DNA of 64,000 nucleotides from Acanthosepion pharaonis (GCA_903632075.3 CAHIKZ030000060.1:1303501-1367500); one strand, 5' to 3'. Positions 1-10,345 are shown, counted from the first letter of the stretch. Program-made: numbers and translations. Notes: generated by a model from the letters alone, not told the origin.

Positions 1-49
1 GTCTACCCCAGTGACCGAAATAAAGGGTTCCTTTCGATATTTCAACCAC

Positions 50-82
50 CTGATGAAGGCCAGAGCGTACAACAGCCGAAAC
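50..82 (+). ncRNA. Hammerhead-like core motif
   Basis: A CTGATGA box (50-56), a 3-bp stem GGC/GCC (58-60 with 75-77) and a GAAA box (78-81) lie in the order and spacing of a hammerhead ribozyme core. One extra A separates the first box from stem II, which canonical hammerheads lack, and I see no good helix III/cleavage triplet, so activity is doubtful. Hammerhead motifs are known in Penelope-like retroelements, and this window has Penelope relics. The same arrangement recurs near 4.38, 6.83, 49.43 and 61.73 kb. Confidence 0.4.
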
Positions 83-90
83 GTTGTGAT

Positions 91-182
91 AAATATGGCA
101 ACAAAGATGAGGACAATAGTCTGAATAATGTAAATAGTGTACATAATACCTCATCTCAGGAATATAGAAAGATACAAAAAAT
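91..182 (+). repeat. Dispersed repeat, also at 22.91-23.00 kb
   Basis: This stretch directly follows the hammerhead-like core and matches 22910-23000 closely: both run from ATATGGCAA through AATAATGTAAATAG to a CCTCATCTCAG block and an ATATAGA tail. Two non-adjacent matches make it a transposable-element piece, probably the segment downstream of a retroelement 5' motif. It has no coding potential. Confidence 0.6.
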
Positions 183-835
183 CAGATTAAAAAGGAAGTG
201 TTTGCTTAGGGGTATATCAACTCCTTATGGGTCATTTAATGCCAAAATTTAATTTTCTTAAGAGCATAAGTAATTTCTTTTACAAAAATGTGTTGCTGGT
301 AATTTTTATTTTATATAAAAATGTATTTCTGGTATTTTTTTTTTACTATTCCAATGTATTGCTAGCATCTTAACTATAAAATGTATCATTATACATTTAT
401 AGTGTTTTGACCTCAGTTCTGGTGTTAACTATTTGCCCATAGTTGGGATCCTAACAGGTGCTACCACTCCGAAACAGAGTGGACCCGGGAACAACAACAA
501 CTAAGACGTGGTTCCACTCTTCTCAAAACCTCTAATCTCCCGCTGCCGGATGCAATTTATCGTCATACCCAGGACTCAAAAAGGAATTGAAATCAACGTA
601 GAAGCGTACAATGTGAAGATCATTTCAGTTATTTGGGAAATAAAGGGCTGAAAAGAAATTACAATTTGTGCAAAATATCTGTTGATACTTTGCGTATTTT
701 TGTAGTAAATCTACAAGTGTGCAGCTGTCATTTTACTTTCCTTTCCTTTCGAGAGCAGGTGCATGCTCTGTTTATTTTTGATACTTTCAATAAAAGTGAT
801 TAAAGATGCAAATTATTAAATTTTATGCACTTAGA
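183..835. other. No recognisable feature
   Basis: AT-rich sequence with short T-runs. I see no coding, tRNA-like or tandem structure. Confidence 0.5.
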
Positions 836-1085
836 AAAGGAAGTGATAAACTACACAAAAATAGAAATGGACACAAATCAAAAAAGTGTCTTCTCAACGG
901 ATTTCATTAAACTTTACAGCTTGGTAATTCTAACAGAACTAGAAGTCCTGCCAGGATTTATTTCCAGAGTGCATAACTGTAATGCCATAAGATATTTAAA
1001 TGACACTGTGTTTATGGCAGACACAGAAAATATGGAGGAACACCTGGCCAAGGTAATAAACATAGCAATTACAAACGACTTGTTG
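836..1085 (+). pseudogene. RTE-type LINE reverse transcriptase fragment
   Basis: The frame reads through the RT palm of an RTE-like LINE: a segment like DFIKLYS..ILTELE.LPGF followed by HNCNAIRYLNDTVFMAD. Intact relatives have the catalytic YADDT box here; this copy has YLND, so one catalytic-motif residue is lost. The same blocks, also degraded, occur on the minus strand near 13.3 kb and 62.7 kb. No endonuclease domain precedes it. A dead fragment of perhaps 80 codons. Confidence 0.75.
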
Positions 1086-1097
1086 CGGAGTCACCAC

Positions 1098-1206
1098 TTT
1101 TGTTTGCGAAGATGGAAGGGTTTCCTTTTGTCTCCTGGTGTATTTTGTCCCGTGAACAATATTTGGTGGACTCTTGTGATTCCGGGTAAAAATAAGTCAC
1201 AAAATA
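1098..1206 (+). other. Unassigned peptide-like repeat, copy 1
   Basis: About 75 bp match the minus strand at 34,400-34,470, including a shared TTTGTCCCG..AACAATATTTGG stretch. In one frame both encode something like P.TIFGGL followed by .VKI, here with stops. Two copies with similar peptide frames suggest an unrecognised mobile-element protein. I cannot name the family. Confidence 0.4.
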
Positions 1207-1570
1207 TGGATTTTAAACAAATAATGCCTGTATAAACGAAAGAGAGAAATTACATTAATGTGAACACAGTTGAAAGAAAACAAAGAGACAATAAAAAACG
1301 CAGCTATTAACTATTAAGAAGTGTGCGTGTGTGTGTGTTCAATGGTCAGTCGACCGAGAAAAGGAACGTTTCCCAGCAGGGACGCCTTCATGTACGTGTT
1401 GCTACATCTTCAAGCAAGAAGAACAACGAGGAAGAAAGAAATATTTGTCTTTTTATAGAACATAAATAACACTACCTAAAGCGAAGCCAACTGGTGTAAT
1501 CCAAAGACTAACCATCGGTTGCAAAAAGAATATATAATCGTTAGCAAACGAACAGCTTAAAATGTGAGCA
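1207..1570. other. No recognisable feature
   Basis: Contains only a short (GT)n run near 1322 and A-rich sequence. Nothing supports a gene. Confidence 0.4.
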
Positions 1571-1574
1571 AGAA

Positions 1575-2290
1575 ATTTAAGGCGTTAGACTGTGGGAAGA
1601 GTTATAGCAGCGAACAAAAGTATGACACCGAAATCCAAAGACGCACTGTAATACAGGAAGAGCTAAATAGATCATTAAGACACAGGAACATTTCGTTAGA
1701 AACTAATAAAAAAAGTGTATTTAAATGCTATGTAATATTCCAGTATGTCAGTGAATCCTGAGTAATTTCCTCAGACATGTCGACAACTGAGGCAACAGAT
1801 ATCAGTCCCCATAGAAGAATGCTGATAATATTATGGACAGAACAGTGCGAAACAGAAAGACTGTTTTACTTAAGATCAGAAAGACTCAGTTGACATTACC
1901 GGGATACATAACGAGGAAAGACGGTTTGGAAAATTCTATACTCGCACAACATCACGAAGGCGAAAGAAACATAGGGAAATAGTGGGTAATCTACCTAACG
2001 AGTTCGGGTATTTTTTTTAATTAATCCCCCCCCTCCCAAGCAAGGCGATAATGCCACTAAGACGAAAAGGGGCTACTAGGAGTGGAAGATAATGAGAAAA
2101 CATTAGACGGAACCGGAAACCCAGTCCCGAACAGGAAACAAAGGATAAACCTGTACTCCTGTTCAAAAGACAGGAAAAGAGTGAGTAAATAGTGGCCGAA
2201 CAGTTCCCGGAATAATGGACGGTAAGGAAACAAACATTACTTAGTGTTAAAAAGGATAAGAAATTGTGGAGAGCCATGATTTCCTAAAGG
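1575..2290 (+). pseudogene. RTE-type LINE C-terminal region and 3' end, degraded
   Basis: The segment carries the thumb motif seen in several copies in this window (RNISLETNKK..), then a region like MLRIPWTEQ and a terminal block corresponding to KLWRAMI (AAATTGTGGAGAGCCATGAT at 2256-2275). It is full of stops and frameshifts. About 75-100 bp of a different LINE tail, in opposite orientation, lie inside it (2016-2090). It ends near 2300 without the GAA-rich tail seen in sister copies. Confidence 0.65.
2016..2090 (-). repeat. 3' tip of a jockey/CR1-type LINE
   Basis: On the minus strand this ends with the 3' block of the second LINE family (CTTTTCGTCTTAGTGGCATT followed by CGCCTTGCTTGGGAGG). 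It is only the extreme 3' end and is embedded in the RTE relic, so it is either a severely truncated insertion or a rearrangement. Confidence 0.55.
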
Positions 2291-2299
2291 GATACGACA

Positions 2300-3345
2300 G
2301 GTAAAATAATAATGCCTACTAAGTACGAATATTTCTAGATTAGGTTAATGCATTCATATTCGTAAATATGTGCAATTCGTAGCACCATAAAATTATTAAT
2401 GCTGGGAGAATGTTGAGATATTTGTAGTGGAACTAAATGTTAATAGAAAACGATTAGCATGAGTGCTACAAAATAGAGAAGTTTTTTCTTTTCTTTTCCT
2501 TATACAATGCAAGAAATGTGTAAATATATGACAACAAAAATTAATCGTTTGTGTTTTGTTTCTCTTTAAAGTCTCGGAGAATCACAGAGAAATATCAGCA
2601 GCCGCGTGGCGTTAAAAGCCTTATCGCCAAGTTGAGAACTGTACTTCGATATTGTTCATTCAGCGGTCAAAGGACTGGGCTTGCGGTGAGACACAGTTCT
2701 ATTTTACCTTGCCGGACAAGTAAACTGTTCTGAAACGTTTTGAAAATATTCTCTTTATTTAAATGTTCTGATTTTGTGTCAGCTCCACAGTTTTCTTACG
2801 AAGCGACCGCCTAATTTGTGTACAACCGATTGGTAAAAAAATGTGGTTGAGTGTTTTATTTTTTTACAAAACGTGCATTTTTATATATTAAGAATTGTGC
2901 CAAAGTTGATCCGATTTTTTTCAAACATTCCTTGGCGGGAAATTGCATCATTTCCTACATATTCATGAATTGAATTATGGGATATAGCAGATGAATTTTG
3001 TTTCAAAGATCTGACGGAAGGTGACAAAGTCTATCAGATTTTTCTCAATGTGAATGAACATACCTCGTCATGTTGACATCACCATTTTTTATTATTATTT
3101 ACAAGCCAATTATGGATGATGAGAAACAGAAAAATCAAAAGTTATCCTCATCAGGATGGAGTTATGTTACAGAATTCGTTTTACAGATAGCTAAATCTAT
3201 ATCTATTAATATGTAAACGATAAGCTTCCATATAAATATACGAGGAGTAATAAGTTCTCGGTCTGAAAAAAAAAATGCAGATCATTTGCTCAAATTTTGC
3301 GAAACGTATCGCATAGAGAACTTTTCAGTACACCAGAACACACAC
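2300..3345. other. No recognisable feature
   Basis: AT-rich unique-looking sequence without coding signal or obvious repeats. ORFs here are short and have no recognisable motifs. Confidence 0.45.
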
Positions 3346-3346
3346 A

Positions 3347-3347
3347 C

Positions 3348-3388
<41 letters not shown>
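3347..3388. repeat. (TA)n microsatellite
   Basis: An uninterrupted alternating TA run of about 40 bp, preceded by (CA)n. Confidence 0.95.
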
Positions 3389-3391
<3 letters not shown>

Positions 3392-3701
3392 CTTAAACGT
3401 TATTTTTTATTAATGGATATTGTATTTGAGTAGACGCTCCATTTATTTATTAAGCTGTACATTTATTTATTTTGGTCTACCGGTTGGAATATTTGAGAAA
3501 TCTTATTAAAGGAAAAAAAAATGCGCTCTCTGTGTTTAAAGACGAGTATCCAGTAGGAAAAAATAACTTTAAAGGAATAAAAATCCCTTGGATTAATAAA
3601 TAAATAAATTTATCCCTTTCTTTACATATATATTTATACATGTGGGAGTGCTGAATATTTTTCAACCTCAGCCACTTACGCAAATTTGAACAAAAATCAG
3701 A

Positions 3702-3705
<4 letters not shown>

Positions 3706-3762
<57 letters not shown>
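3706..3762. repeat. (TA)n microsatellite
   Basis: An alternating TA run of about 57 bp, just outside the large inverted repeat that starts near 3797. Confidence 0.95.
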
Positions 3763-3765
<3 letters not shown>

Positions 3766-3796
3766 TAAAGACAAAATGAAAAAACTTATTTTATTC

Positions 3797-4152
3797 ATAT
3801 ATAACGGGTGTAACAGCAAACTTGTCTTATTGTTATACTAAGCTTTGAAGCGTTGTATCTTAGAAATGATTAAAGATACTGGAATTTTTATAACACTATT
3901 GGACACTACTTTGAACAGTTGGAATGTATTTAGCTCTAAGTTGAAATGATGATCCCTCCTCGTGTTGGGACCTCCTGATCAAGTTTTCCTCTCTACTGTT
4001 CCCTCTTTTTAAACTTATTCGCCGTTCTCTTGATGGTTCTTGAATGGACTTTGAATATGGATGCCAGAGTATTAATGTTGATACCACTACTGAAAGCCTG
4101 AATGATCTTTTCCTCACACCATTGCTCAGTTGGGAATATATACTGGGGCTTT
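3797..4152 (-). mobile_element. Deleted Tc1-like transposon, left arm of inverted repeat
   Basis: This segment appears identical, in inverted orientation, to 6088-6437. On the minus strand one frame encodes a Tc1/mariner helix-turn-helix: EEKIIQAFSSG, LASIFKVHSRTIKRTANKFK, then a stop. A second, degraded frame continues towards a PTRGGIII-like second DNA-binding segment. The catalytic domain is absent. The copy is cut off at 4152, where Penelope sequence and a (TA)n run begin. Its outer end carries TGTAACAGCA. Confidence 0.75.
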
Positions 4153-4154
4153 CC

Positions 4155-4193
<39 letters not shown>

Positions 4194-4365
4194 GTGTATT
4201 TAGGCAGCATATTTTCATTTATGCACGTTTCATTAAATAATATAGACAAGTGTTGTCTATTTATTTTATGTAAAATTTTTTCGTATCTTCTGATAAGTTT
4301 GATAACATTATCATTAAACGAAGAAAGAAATTCACAATATTTATCCATTATTTTTAATATAATCT
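4150..4365 (-). pseudogene. Penelope-like element, family A, N-terminal segment
   Basis: The minus strand encodes about 50 residues ending KINRQHLSILFNETCINEN then MLPKYT, running straight into (TA)n. The pattern (basic helix, F..C...N.LPK) is that of the N-terminal region of Penelope-like ORFs. It lies downstream of the GIY-YIG core on the same strand, as expected for the direct pseudo-LTR copy left by tandem Penelope insertions. Confidence 0.7.
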
Positions 4366-4367
4366 AA

Positions 4368-4397
4368 GCTTTCGGCTTACTTAAGCCATTATCAAAG
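4368..4397 (-). ncRNA. Hammerhead-like motif at Penelope boundary
   Basis: Minus strand: TTGATAA, one spacer base, then a clear stem GGCTTA/TAAGCC and GAAA. The order matches a hammerhead core, but the first box is mutated (expected CTGATGA). It sits just 5' of the family-A N-terminal segment, where hammerheads have been described in Penelope-like elements. Activity is unlikely. Confidence 0.4.
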
Positions 4398-4679
4398 ATA
4401 AAAATCACAAGCATATTAAACAATATACGGACACGACAGTGATGATAGTCTGTCATTGTTTACATAGTGGATCACTAAGCAACGATAAACACGCGCATAT
4501 AAGACGCTAGAAGCGAAAATCGCACCGCATCTCATGACGTCACACATGACTACACGAGAGTGAATTGTAGAATGAAATAAGGAAAGCCGTTGGTATAAAC
4601 CAATGGTTCTGTTACCAATTATATAAATTATAGACATTTAAGAATATTTGTAGACATGCCATAATTGATTTTGTTTAGG

Positions 4680-5590
4680 TTGGGTTTTAACTGTTTGATG
4701 TATAATGCTTCAAGTATTTTTTAGTTTTTTGTCTATTGTTTTCATGTCGAAGTATAGTTGTGTTTTCGACAAGTATTTTACGGAATTGTGTGTGCGGGCA
4801 GGCATGTTGTTTTAAATGCCTAAAAATGTTAGAGTTTTCATTAAAATGTAGTGTCAAGCGTCGTGAAAGCGAGTTTTGTGGTGTGACCAACATAAATATT
4901 ATTTAATTCGTTGAGATACACTCTCCCAAAGGGCAGTCTTGAATTTATAAACTATGTTGGTTTTTGCAACTCGCTAACCAGGGGAGAAGAATCATTGCGG
5001 AAGTATTAAGTTGGATATACTAGATTTAGTGTAGTATATGATTAATTTAATTTTTTGCTAGGATCTGTAGTTGATATATTAGAATTTACTAAATTTTTTT
5101 TAGTATGTTTTCATCTTGTTTATAATTAGTATGCATTTGATTACGATATAGGAGATTAATATATTTGAGATCAGGAGAAGCAGTATTATGTACAATTTGC
5201 TTATTATTGAGATTTTAAGAAAGCATCTTATTTGTTCATCAACTATATAGTTTGGAAAGCTATTATTAATAAGTGTCTGTTTTATATTCTTTAGTTCACT
5301 GTAAAAAATCTGTTTTTTGTGGATTAATTAGTTTCTGCACGATGTATTAGATTCTTTATAATTGCTATTTTGTAGTAATATGGGCATTCGCTCTTGTAGT
5401 TAAGTGTACATGAATTTATGCTTGTAGGTTTTTGTATGGCGAAATAGTATATTTGTTATTATTTGTGTTTATCAATATGTCAAGGAAGGGATTTTATTAT
5501 TAGTATTGAGTTCATATGTGAATTTAAGGACAGAATTATTTTGGAACCGTTTTTGAAGTTGAATTATTTCATCTGTATTTTTAACTAACA
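4680..5590 (-). pseudogene. Penelope-like element, family A, RT end plus GIY-YIG domain
   Basis: Reading the minus strand from 5590, the RT block LQKRFQNNSVLKFTYEL leads to IP.L..DILINTNNN; then LINNSFPNYIVDEQI; then DPSKKIKLIIYYTKS; then the endonuclease with IVYKFK and, after frameshifts, IYVGHTT followed by LTLHFNENSNIFRHLKQHAC. Penelope-like elements join an RT to a C-terminal GIY-YIG nuclease, and these blocks are in that order. It is 5'-truncated within the RT and carries several frameshifts and stops. Confidence 0.8.
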
Positions 5591-5684
5591 TAAGAATATT
5601 TTTACATAAAATAAATAGACAACACTTGTCTATATTATTTAATGAAATGTGTATAAATGAAAATATGCTGCCTAAATACACACA

Positions 5685-5690
<6 letters not shown>
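5586..5690 (+). pseudogene. Penelope family A N-terminal segment, inverted copy
   Basis: The plus strand encodes HKINRQHLSILFNEMCINEN then MLPKYT and runs into (TA)n, the same segment as 4150-4365 but facing the other way. It abuts the 5'-truncated end of the family-A core. An inverted terminal copy is one of the known end structures of Penelope-like insertions. Confidence 0.7.
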
Positions 5691-5693
<3 letters not shown>

Positions 5694-5735
<42 letters not shown>

Positions 5736-5786
5736 GGAAAGAACTCGTTAGGTAAATAAATGTTGCGTTGGAATCATATTTTTTAA

Positions 5787-5844
<58 letters not shown>

Positions 5845-5868
5845 TATATATATATATATATATATATA
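5694..5868. repeat. (TA)n microsatellites
   Basis: Two long TA runs (about 5694-5730 and 5791-5868) separated by roughly 60 bp. Both are at element junctions. Confidence 0.95.
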
Positions 5869-5889
5869 AGAGCAATATTGTCCAAATCC

Positions 5890-6425
5890 TGTAGCAGCAT
5901 GGGATAATTGTCCATCCCAGAATATGTTTAATATCTAAAAAAACGCCATTAATCTGAATTTCTTTTTCCCCAGGTTTTCACATAAGACGTTTAGCCGTCG
6001 TAATGCCATTTCTCGTAAGAATCACCGAATAAACTTTTGAGTTATTCAGTAAGAAAGAGAAGAGATTAAAATCGTTTTGTGTCAGCCCCAGTATATATTC
6101 CCAACTGAGCAATGGTGTGAGGAAAAGATCATTCAGGCTTTCAGTAGTGGTATCAACATTAATACTCTGGCATCCATATTCAAAGTCCATTCAAGAACCA
6201 TCAAGAGAACGGCGAATAAGTTTAAAAAGAGGGAACAGTAGAGAGGAAAACTTGATCAGGAGGTCCCAACACGAGGAGGGATCATCATTTCAACTTAGAG
6301 CTAAATACATTCCAACTGTTCAAAGTAGTGTCCAATAGTGTTATAAAAATTCCAGTATCTTTAATCATTTCTAAGATACAACGCTTCAAAGCTTAGTATA
6401 ACAATAAGACAAGTTTGCTGTTACA
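5890..6425 (+). mobile_element. Deleted Tc1-like transposon, about 535 bp
   Basis: The ends are TGTAGCAGCA (5890) and TGCTGTTACA (6425), giving short terminal inverted repeats with possible TA target duplications. The plus strand encodes the Tc1 helix-turn-helix (EEKIIQAFSSG..., 6119-6235) but no DDE domain, so it is non-autonomous. Related copies lie at 3797-4152 (inverted, identical over about 350 bp), 54428-54738 and 54773-55330. Confidence 0.7.
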
Positions 6426-6499
6426 CCCGTTATATATATTTTTATTCATATTGTCCTTTTACAGATATTTTAGTTATATCAGAAATTTTTTACAAATAT

Positions 6500-6502
6500 A
6501 TG

Positions 6503-6543
<41 letters not shown>

Positions 6544-6609
6544 TTGTGTATTTGTGTTCGGGTTCTTCTGTGTGTACTAATTTACACATACACACACATA
6601 CACACACAC

Positions 6610-6662
<53 letters not shown>
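6500..6662. repeat. Compound (TA)n/(TG)n/(CA)n microsatellite
   Basis: TA runs flank TG- and CA-rich segments, with a near-palindromic layout TA-TG...CA-TA. Confidence 0.95.
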
Positions 6663-6666
<4 letters not shown>

Positions 6667-6850
6667 TTCAAACAGGTTTGATTAAATAATGTATCCATGT
6701 CATGTCGATTAGTTTTTGTTGTGATCCTTTCAAGTTCGCGAATTAATTTTTTGTTAGATTTAGAAAATTGATTTAGAAAAATGCCAACATTTTCTTTCGA
6801 ATAGTTATTTTCCCAAGTACTTTCAATCTCATCTGAGACCATCTTCAGGG
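6660..6850 (-). pseudogene. Penelope-like element, family B, N-terminal segment
   Basis: The minus strand encodes IESTWENNYSKENVGIFLNQF followed by KLIRELERITTKTNRH and LFNQTCLNE, ending in (TA)n. It is the family-B counterpart of the segment at 4150-4365 and lies downstream of the family-B nuclease on the same strand. Confidence 0.65.
6819..6849 (-). ncRNA. Hammerhead-like motif at Penelope boundary
   Basis: Minus strand: CTGAAGA, one spacer T, stem GGTCTC/GAGATT closed by AGAT, then GAAA. The first box fits CTGANGA exactly. As at the other sites, a single extra base separates box and stem. It overlaps the start of the family-B N-terminal segment. Confidence 0.45.
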
Positions 6851-7079
6851 TGTTAAGTTGTCTGTGAGTATGTATGTTTTTCTGTGAATTTAAAACATTT
6901 TAACGGTTCGTTTTTTGTTTTTTGTTTTTACTGCTGATGCAGTGTTCTAGATTTCAAAGTTCAAAGTTCACGTGTTCTTTTCTTTTTTTCGGTGTAAGGG
7001 GAGTAACTATTTGTTTTTGTTCATACGTATATAATAATTTTTTTACATAAGCATTTAAGGACTTTGTTGCTATAGTCAT

Positions 7080-7650
7080 AGCTGACTATTTATTTGGGGC
7101 TTTAATTCTTTTACATAAACGGCTTCAAGAATTTTTGCTTGTTATTGTTTTTATGTAATATAGATTTATTTTCAACTAATATCCGTCAAATCTGTGAGTG
7201 TGCGCATGAGTGTTCCTTTAAGTTCTGATCTACTGAGCTCTGGCCAGCCAAATAAAATGTAAGTCTTTTTGTTAGCATAGTCGTAGTAAAGCCAACATAC
7301 GTATTGACATTTTTATCAGAGATACAATCTCCTAAAGGACATTTAAATTTATATACAATGTTGGCTTTGCAAAATGCTAGTTGGCAGAGAGGTGTTTTTT
7401 GGACCACTAGGTGGGTTGTATTAAATTTAGTATATTGTATGATTAATTTTATCTTTTTACTTGGATCAGTAGGAGATATATTTGATTTTAGATTCTTTTT
7501 AGAATTTTTTTCCTCCTGTTTATAGTTCGAATGCATTTTATTACGATATAGTAATTTGATATGTTTAGAGTTATTTGATGATGTATTGTATTCATTTTTA
7601 TTTATGTTAATATTTCTAATAGTTTGTCTAAGTTGTTCATCAATTTTCTA
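7080..7650 (-). pseudogene. Penelope-like element, family B, GIY-YIG endonuclease region
   Basis: One minus-strand frame of 116 codons covers the RT-nuclease linker (LLYRNKMHSNYKQEEK, then DPSKKIKLIIQYTKFNTT) and the GIY-YIG nuclease: NIVYKFKCPLGDC (GIY position), NTYVGFTTTMLTKRL (YIG position with the following Arg), and LKEHSCAHS. A stop then interrupts RILVENKSILHKNNNKQK. The RT catalytic part is missing. It is better preserved than family A, so probably younger. Confidence 0.85.
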
Positions 7651-7767
7651 AATCTACCAAAAAATTAATTCGCAAACTTGAAAGGATCACAAGGAAAAAT
7701 AATCGACATATGTCTAAATTATTTAATCAAACCTGTTTGAATGAAAATATACTGCCTAAATATACAT

Positions 7768-7770
<3 letters not shown>
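7640..7770 (+). pseudogene. Penelope family B N-terminal segment, inverted copy
   Basis: The plus strand encodes KKLIRKLERITRKNNRH, then LFNQTCLNENILPKYT, then a (TA)n run. It is inverted relative to the core at 7080-7650 and abuts its truncated end, the same arrangement as in family A. Confidence 0.7.

Positions 7771-7824
<54 letters not shown>
7771..7824. repeat. (TA)n microsatellite
   Basis: An alternating TA run that directly follows the inverted Penelope segment. Confidence 0.95.
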
Positions 7825-7826
<2 letters not shown>

Positions 7827-7984
7827 TACAATAACATCAATTTAATCGGATAAAGACCTAAATGATGAAACGCATCGCATGAAAACTTTTTCGACCTAAA
7901 ATTGTTCTAGCATTTTCTCCTTACCTTACGCACTTCTTTCGTTATTAACAGTAACCATCTGCAATGGCTCTCGATCTACTACTC

Positions 7985-8755
7985 TTGCTATATATTGAAA
8001 GATTTTTGATTAAATTCCAAGAATAAGTAATATTGTTGGTCTTCACCTGGCACCTTGGCTTCAGTCAATTACTCACCGTTGTAAAGTTGCTTCCCTGTGC
8101 CTTTTCTATAAATACTTTCATAGGAATCATTAAGATGAACTCTTTGCATTAGAGTTTAGATTTTAAAATGTTGTTTTATTCCTCCCCACCCCACTCGGAC
8201 AGAAATTGTACATATAGTTAGGACTTCATAGAGATTCTAAAGTATTATGGTGAATGTAGTAAGAATGTTATGTTAGAATGTGCTGTTTTGGTGTAAGGAA
8301 TAGTGTAACATGTTCGGGTCAGTGATTGTGGCTAGCTAAGTTTAATGTTACGACATTAGAACATCATATCTCCCCCACTTCCGCCGTGTACTACATTTTA
8401 ATGCAAAATAAACATCGCTCTTTACTATGGCACCTAAAGGTTAAGAATTTAAGCGTAGTACTAGATTGGCAACAAGGTCTTATCAATTTATAGTTGAATT
8501 GGCAGCTAGATGTAACAGTAAATTCTATGCTAAGTTTCTTGCACTTCTTGTCTGTAGAGCTCTCTTTCTGGCCAACTTTGATATTCAAAAATTTAAGTGC
8601 AATATCAGCCATTATCTGTGGTTTTCCTGATTACTCTACTCTTGTTCTTGCTCCTTAATAATGTTTCTTTTTTCTAATTCTGTCACATGCAGTAACCCCC
8701 CCTTCTGTTTTAGTGGCTTTACTGCCTTTATTGTGGTAAATTTGTTTGAAAAAAC
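7985..8755 (+). pseudogene. Jockey/CR1-type LINE 3' end, interrupted
   Basis: C-terminal sequence of the second LINE family in the window: an ILDKIQRRISNII-like block, a SLCLFYKYF-like block and, after an interruption, STRLA.RSHQFTVELA-like sequence and a 3' end with TTCTGTTTTAGTGGC and TTTAAT-rich tail. It lacks RT catalytic motifs (5'-truncated) and is frameshifted. A separate short retroposon interrupts it at about 8165-8400. The exact LINE clade is uncertain. Confidence 0.65.
8165..8400 (+). mobile_element. Short retroposon 'X' inserted in LINE
   Basis: About 235 bp matching the minus strand of 41153-41419: shared blocks include TTGTTTTAT, GTATTATGGTG, GTGCTGTTTTGGTG-like and CTAGCTAAGTTTA. 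Its 3' end (GTGTACTACATTTT) is a decayed form of the GGCCTTGTGCCACAT module. The LINE sequence resumes on both sides, with a CTCTTT block repeated at the junctions. There is no ORF and no clear pol III box. Confidence 0.6.
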
Positions 8756-8897
8756 AAAACAAAAAAAAAATTAAACTATTAAGATCTAAATAAGTAGTAG
8801 TTAAAATTCATCAAGGAACAGTAGTGACAACAAACTTTTTTCTTTTTTCAATTGGAGTTGATGGGCAAATACACACTTTTTTCACTCACTGTTGGAC

Positions 8898-8928
<31 letters not shown>

Positions 8929-8967
8929 CCCCCCCCACACATATATATATATATACACGCACACACA
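8898..8967. repeat. (CT)n, C-run, (TA)n, (CA)n compound repeat
   Basis: About 30 bp of CT, a C-run, then TA and CA repeats. Confidence 0.9.
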
Positions 8968-9094
8968 ACCTTGAAAAGATAATGAGATGTAAGCTGATAG
9001 ATAATTCCAATTTTTTAATAGGTGCCAATCTATCAAAAGGTTTTTTTTCCCCATTTTTAGGCGATGATGCAATTCTGGTTAACCTTCTTGACTG

Positions 9095-9600
9095 ACATGA
9101 AATGGAAAGACTACATTGAATCTATTGCTAGGTTGGCTGCTAAGAAAGTTTGTTCACTATATCATGCTAGACAATATGATCCTAGGCTCCTGTTGTATAT
9201 TTGGTGATTCTTGATAAAATCCAAAAGAGAATCAGCAATATTATTGGTCCTGACCTGACATCTCAGCTTCAATCGCTTCTCACTGCCATAAAGTTGCTTC
9301 CCTGTGCTTTTTCTATCAATACTTTCATGGTAATTGTTCAGATGAGCTCTTTGCCTAGACTTTATGAATTTAAGTGCAGTACTAGATTGGCAACTAGGTC
9401 TCATCAATTTACAGTTGAATTGGCTAGATTTAACCATAAGATCTATGCTAACAGTATCTTTTCTCGCACTATCCGCTTGTAGAACTCTCTTCCTGCTACA
9501 CGCGTCTATTGTTTTCGCTCCTTCATAATGTTTTATAATTATTCCGCACTCAGTAAACCCTTGTGTACTGCCTTGATTGGGGTAAATTCGATTAAAAAAT
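9095..9600 (+). pseudogene. Jockey/CR1-type LINE C-terminal fragment
   Basis: Starts at MKWKDYIESIARLAAKK, continues ILDKIQKRISNIIGPDL, FSINTFMVIVQ, LYEFKCSTRLATRSHQFTVE, and ends in the shared 3' tail before GATTAAAAAATG. This is the least damaged C-terminus of the family here. It has 5' truncation and one or two frameshifts; RT motifs are absent. Confidence 0.75.
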
Positions 9601-9649
9601 GTTTAGTATTGAAAAACAGCTGAAAGTTTGTAATAAAAGTAAACAGAAA

Positions 9650-9986
9650 GACAATTTTAGTGGCGTAGAATTTTAAAAAATTATTTCGACAGCATATCAA
9701 ACGCCGTAAGTTACAGAGTAATCATTTTATCTCAAATATACATTCTAAAAACAATCCAACTACATGCACCAAGTTTTAAAAGTTCAAGTAGGAAATTAAA
9801 TGATTTATGACTGCACCAGAAACGCGAAAGGCAGAGAGAAAGCTGATAATGCAAAAGTAGAGACAATAAATGCAGAATCCAATACAGGAAAAAAATCAAA
9901 TCTGACTTGACATCTCGACTTCAGTCACTTTCTCACATAAGTGACGGGTCTTCCCTCTGTCTTTTCTTCAAATATTTTTATGGCAA
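9650..9986 (+). repeat. Duplicated segment, copy 1
   Basis: About 335 bp aligned with 10470-10806 at a constant offset near 820 bp. Shared blocks include ATATTTCGACAG-like, AGTAGGAAATT, AAAGCTGATAA and AGTAGAGACAATAAATG. The segment runs into a LINE tail in both copies, so element and flank were duplicated together. Confidence 0.75.
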
Positions 9987-10345
9987 CTGTTCTGGTGAGC
10001 TTTTTTTTTCGAGGTTCTCCGACTACGTGAATTTAAGCATATTATTAGGTTGACATCTAACTCGCACCCCTTTTACTGTTGAAATAGTTAAATGTAACCG
10101 CCACTTCTACTACAACAGTTTCTTTTATCACGCTTCCCGCCCGAGTAACTCCTTTCCGTTTACTTGATTCCCTGATAACTACAATCTTCAAAAATTTAAA
10201 TGTAAATGCCATCTTCTATCTTCTTGAATCCCGTTCATCTGTTATCCTTTCCTCACCCCCCCCCTTATACCTAGTCTTTTCACTCTCTCTAACTCCTGTC
10301 TACTAGTGGCTTTCCTGCCTTGCTTGGGGTGAAATGATTAGAAAA
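9903..10345 (+). pseudogene. Jockey/CR1-type LINE 3' fragment
   Basis: From TGACTTGACATCTCGACTTC (the DLTSRLQS position) through a SFLF..FF-like block to the 3' end (TTGCTTGGGGTGAAATGATT). It begins within duplicated copy 1 and runs beyond it. Only the C-terminal domain and 3' UTR survive. Confidence 0.65.
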
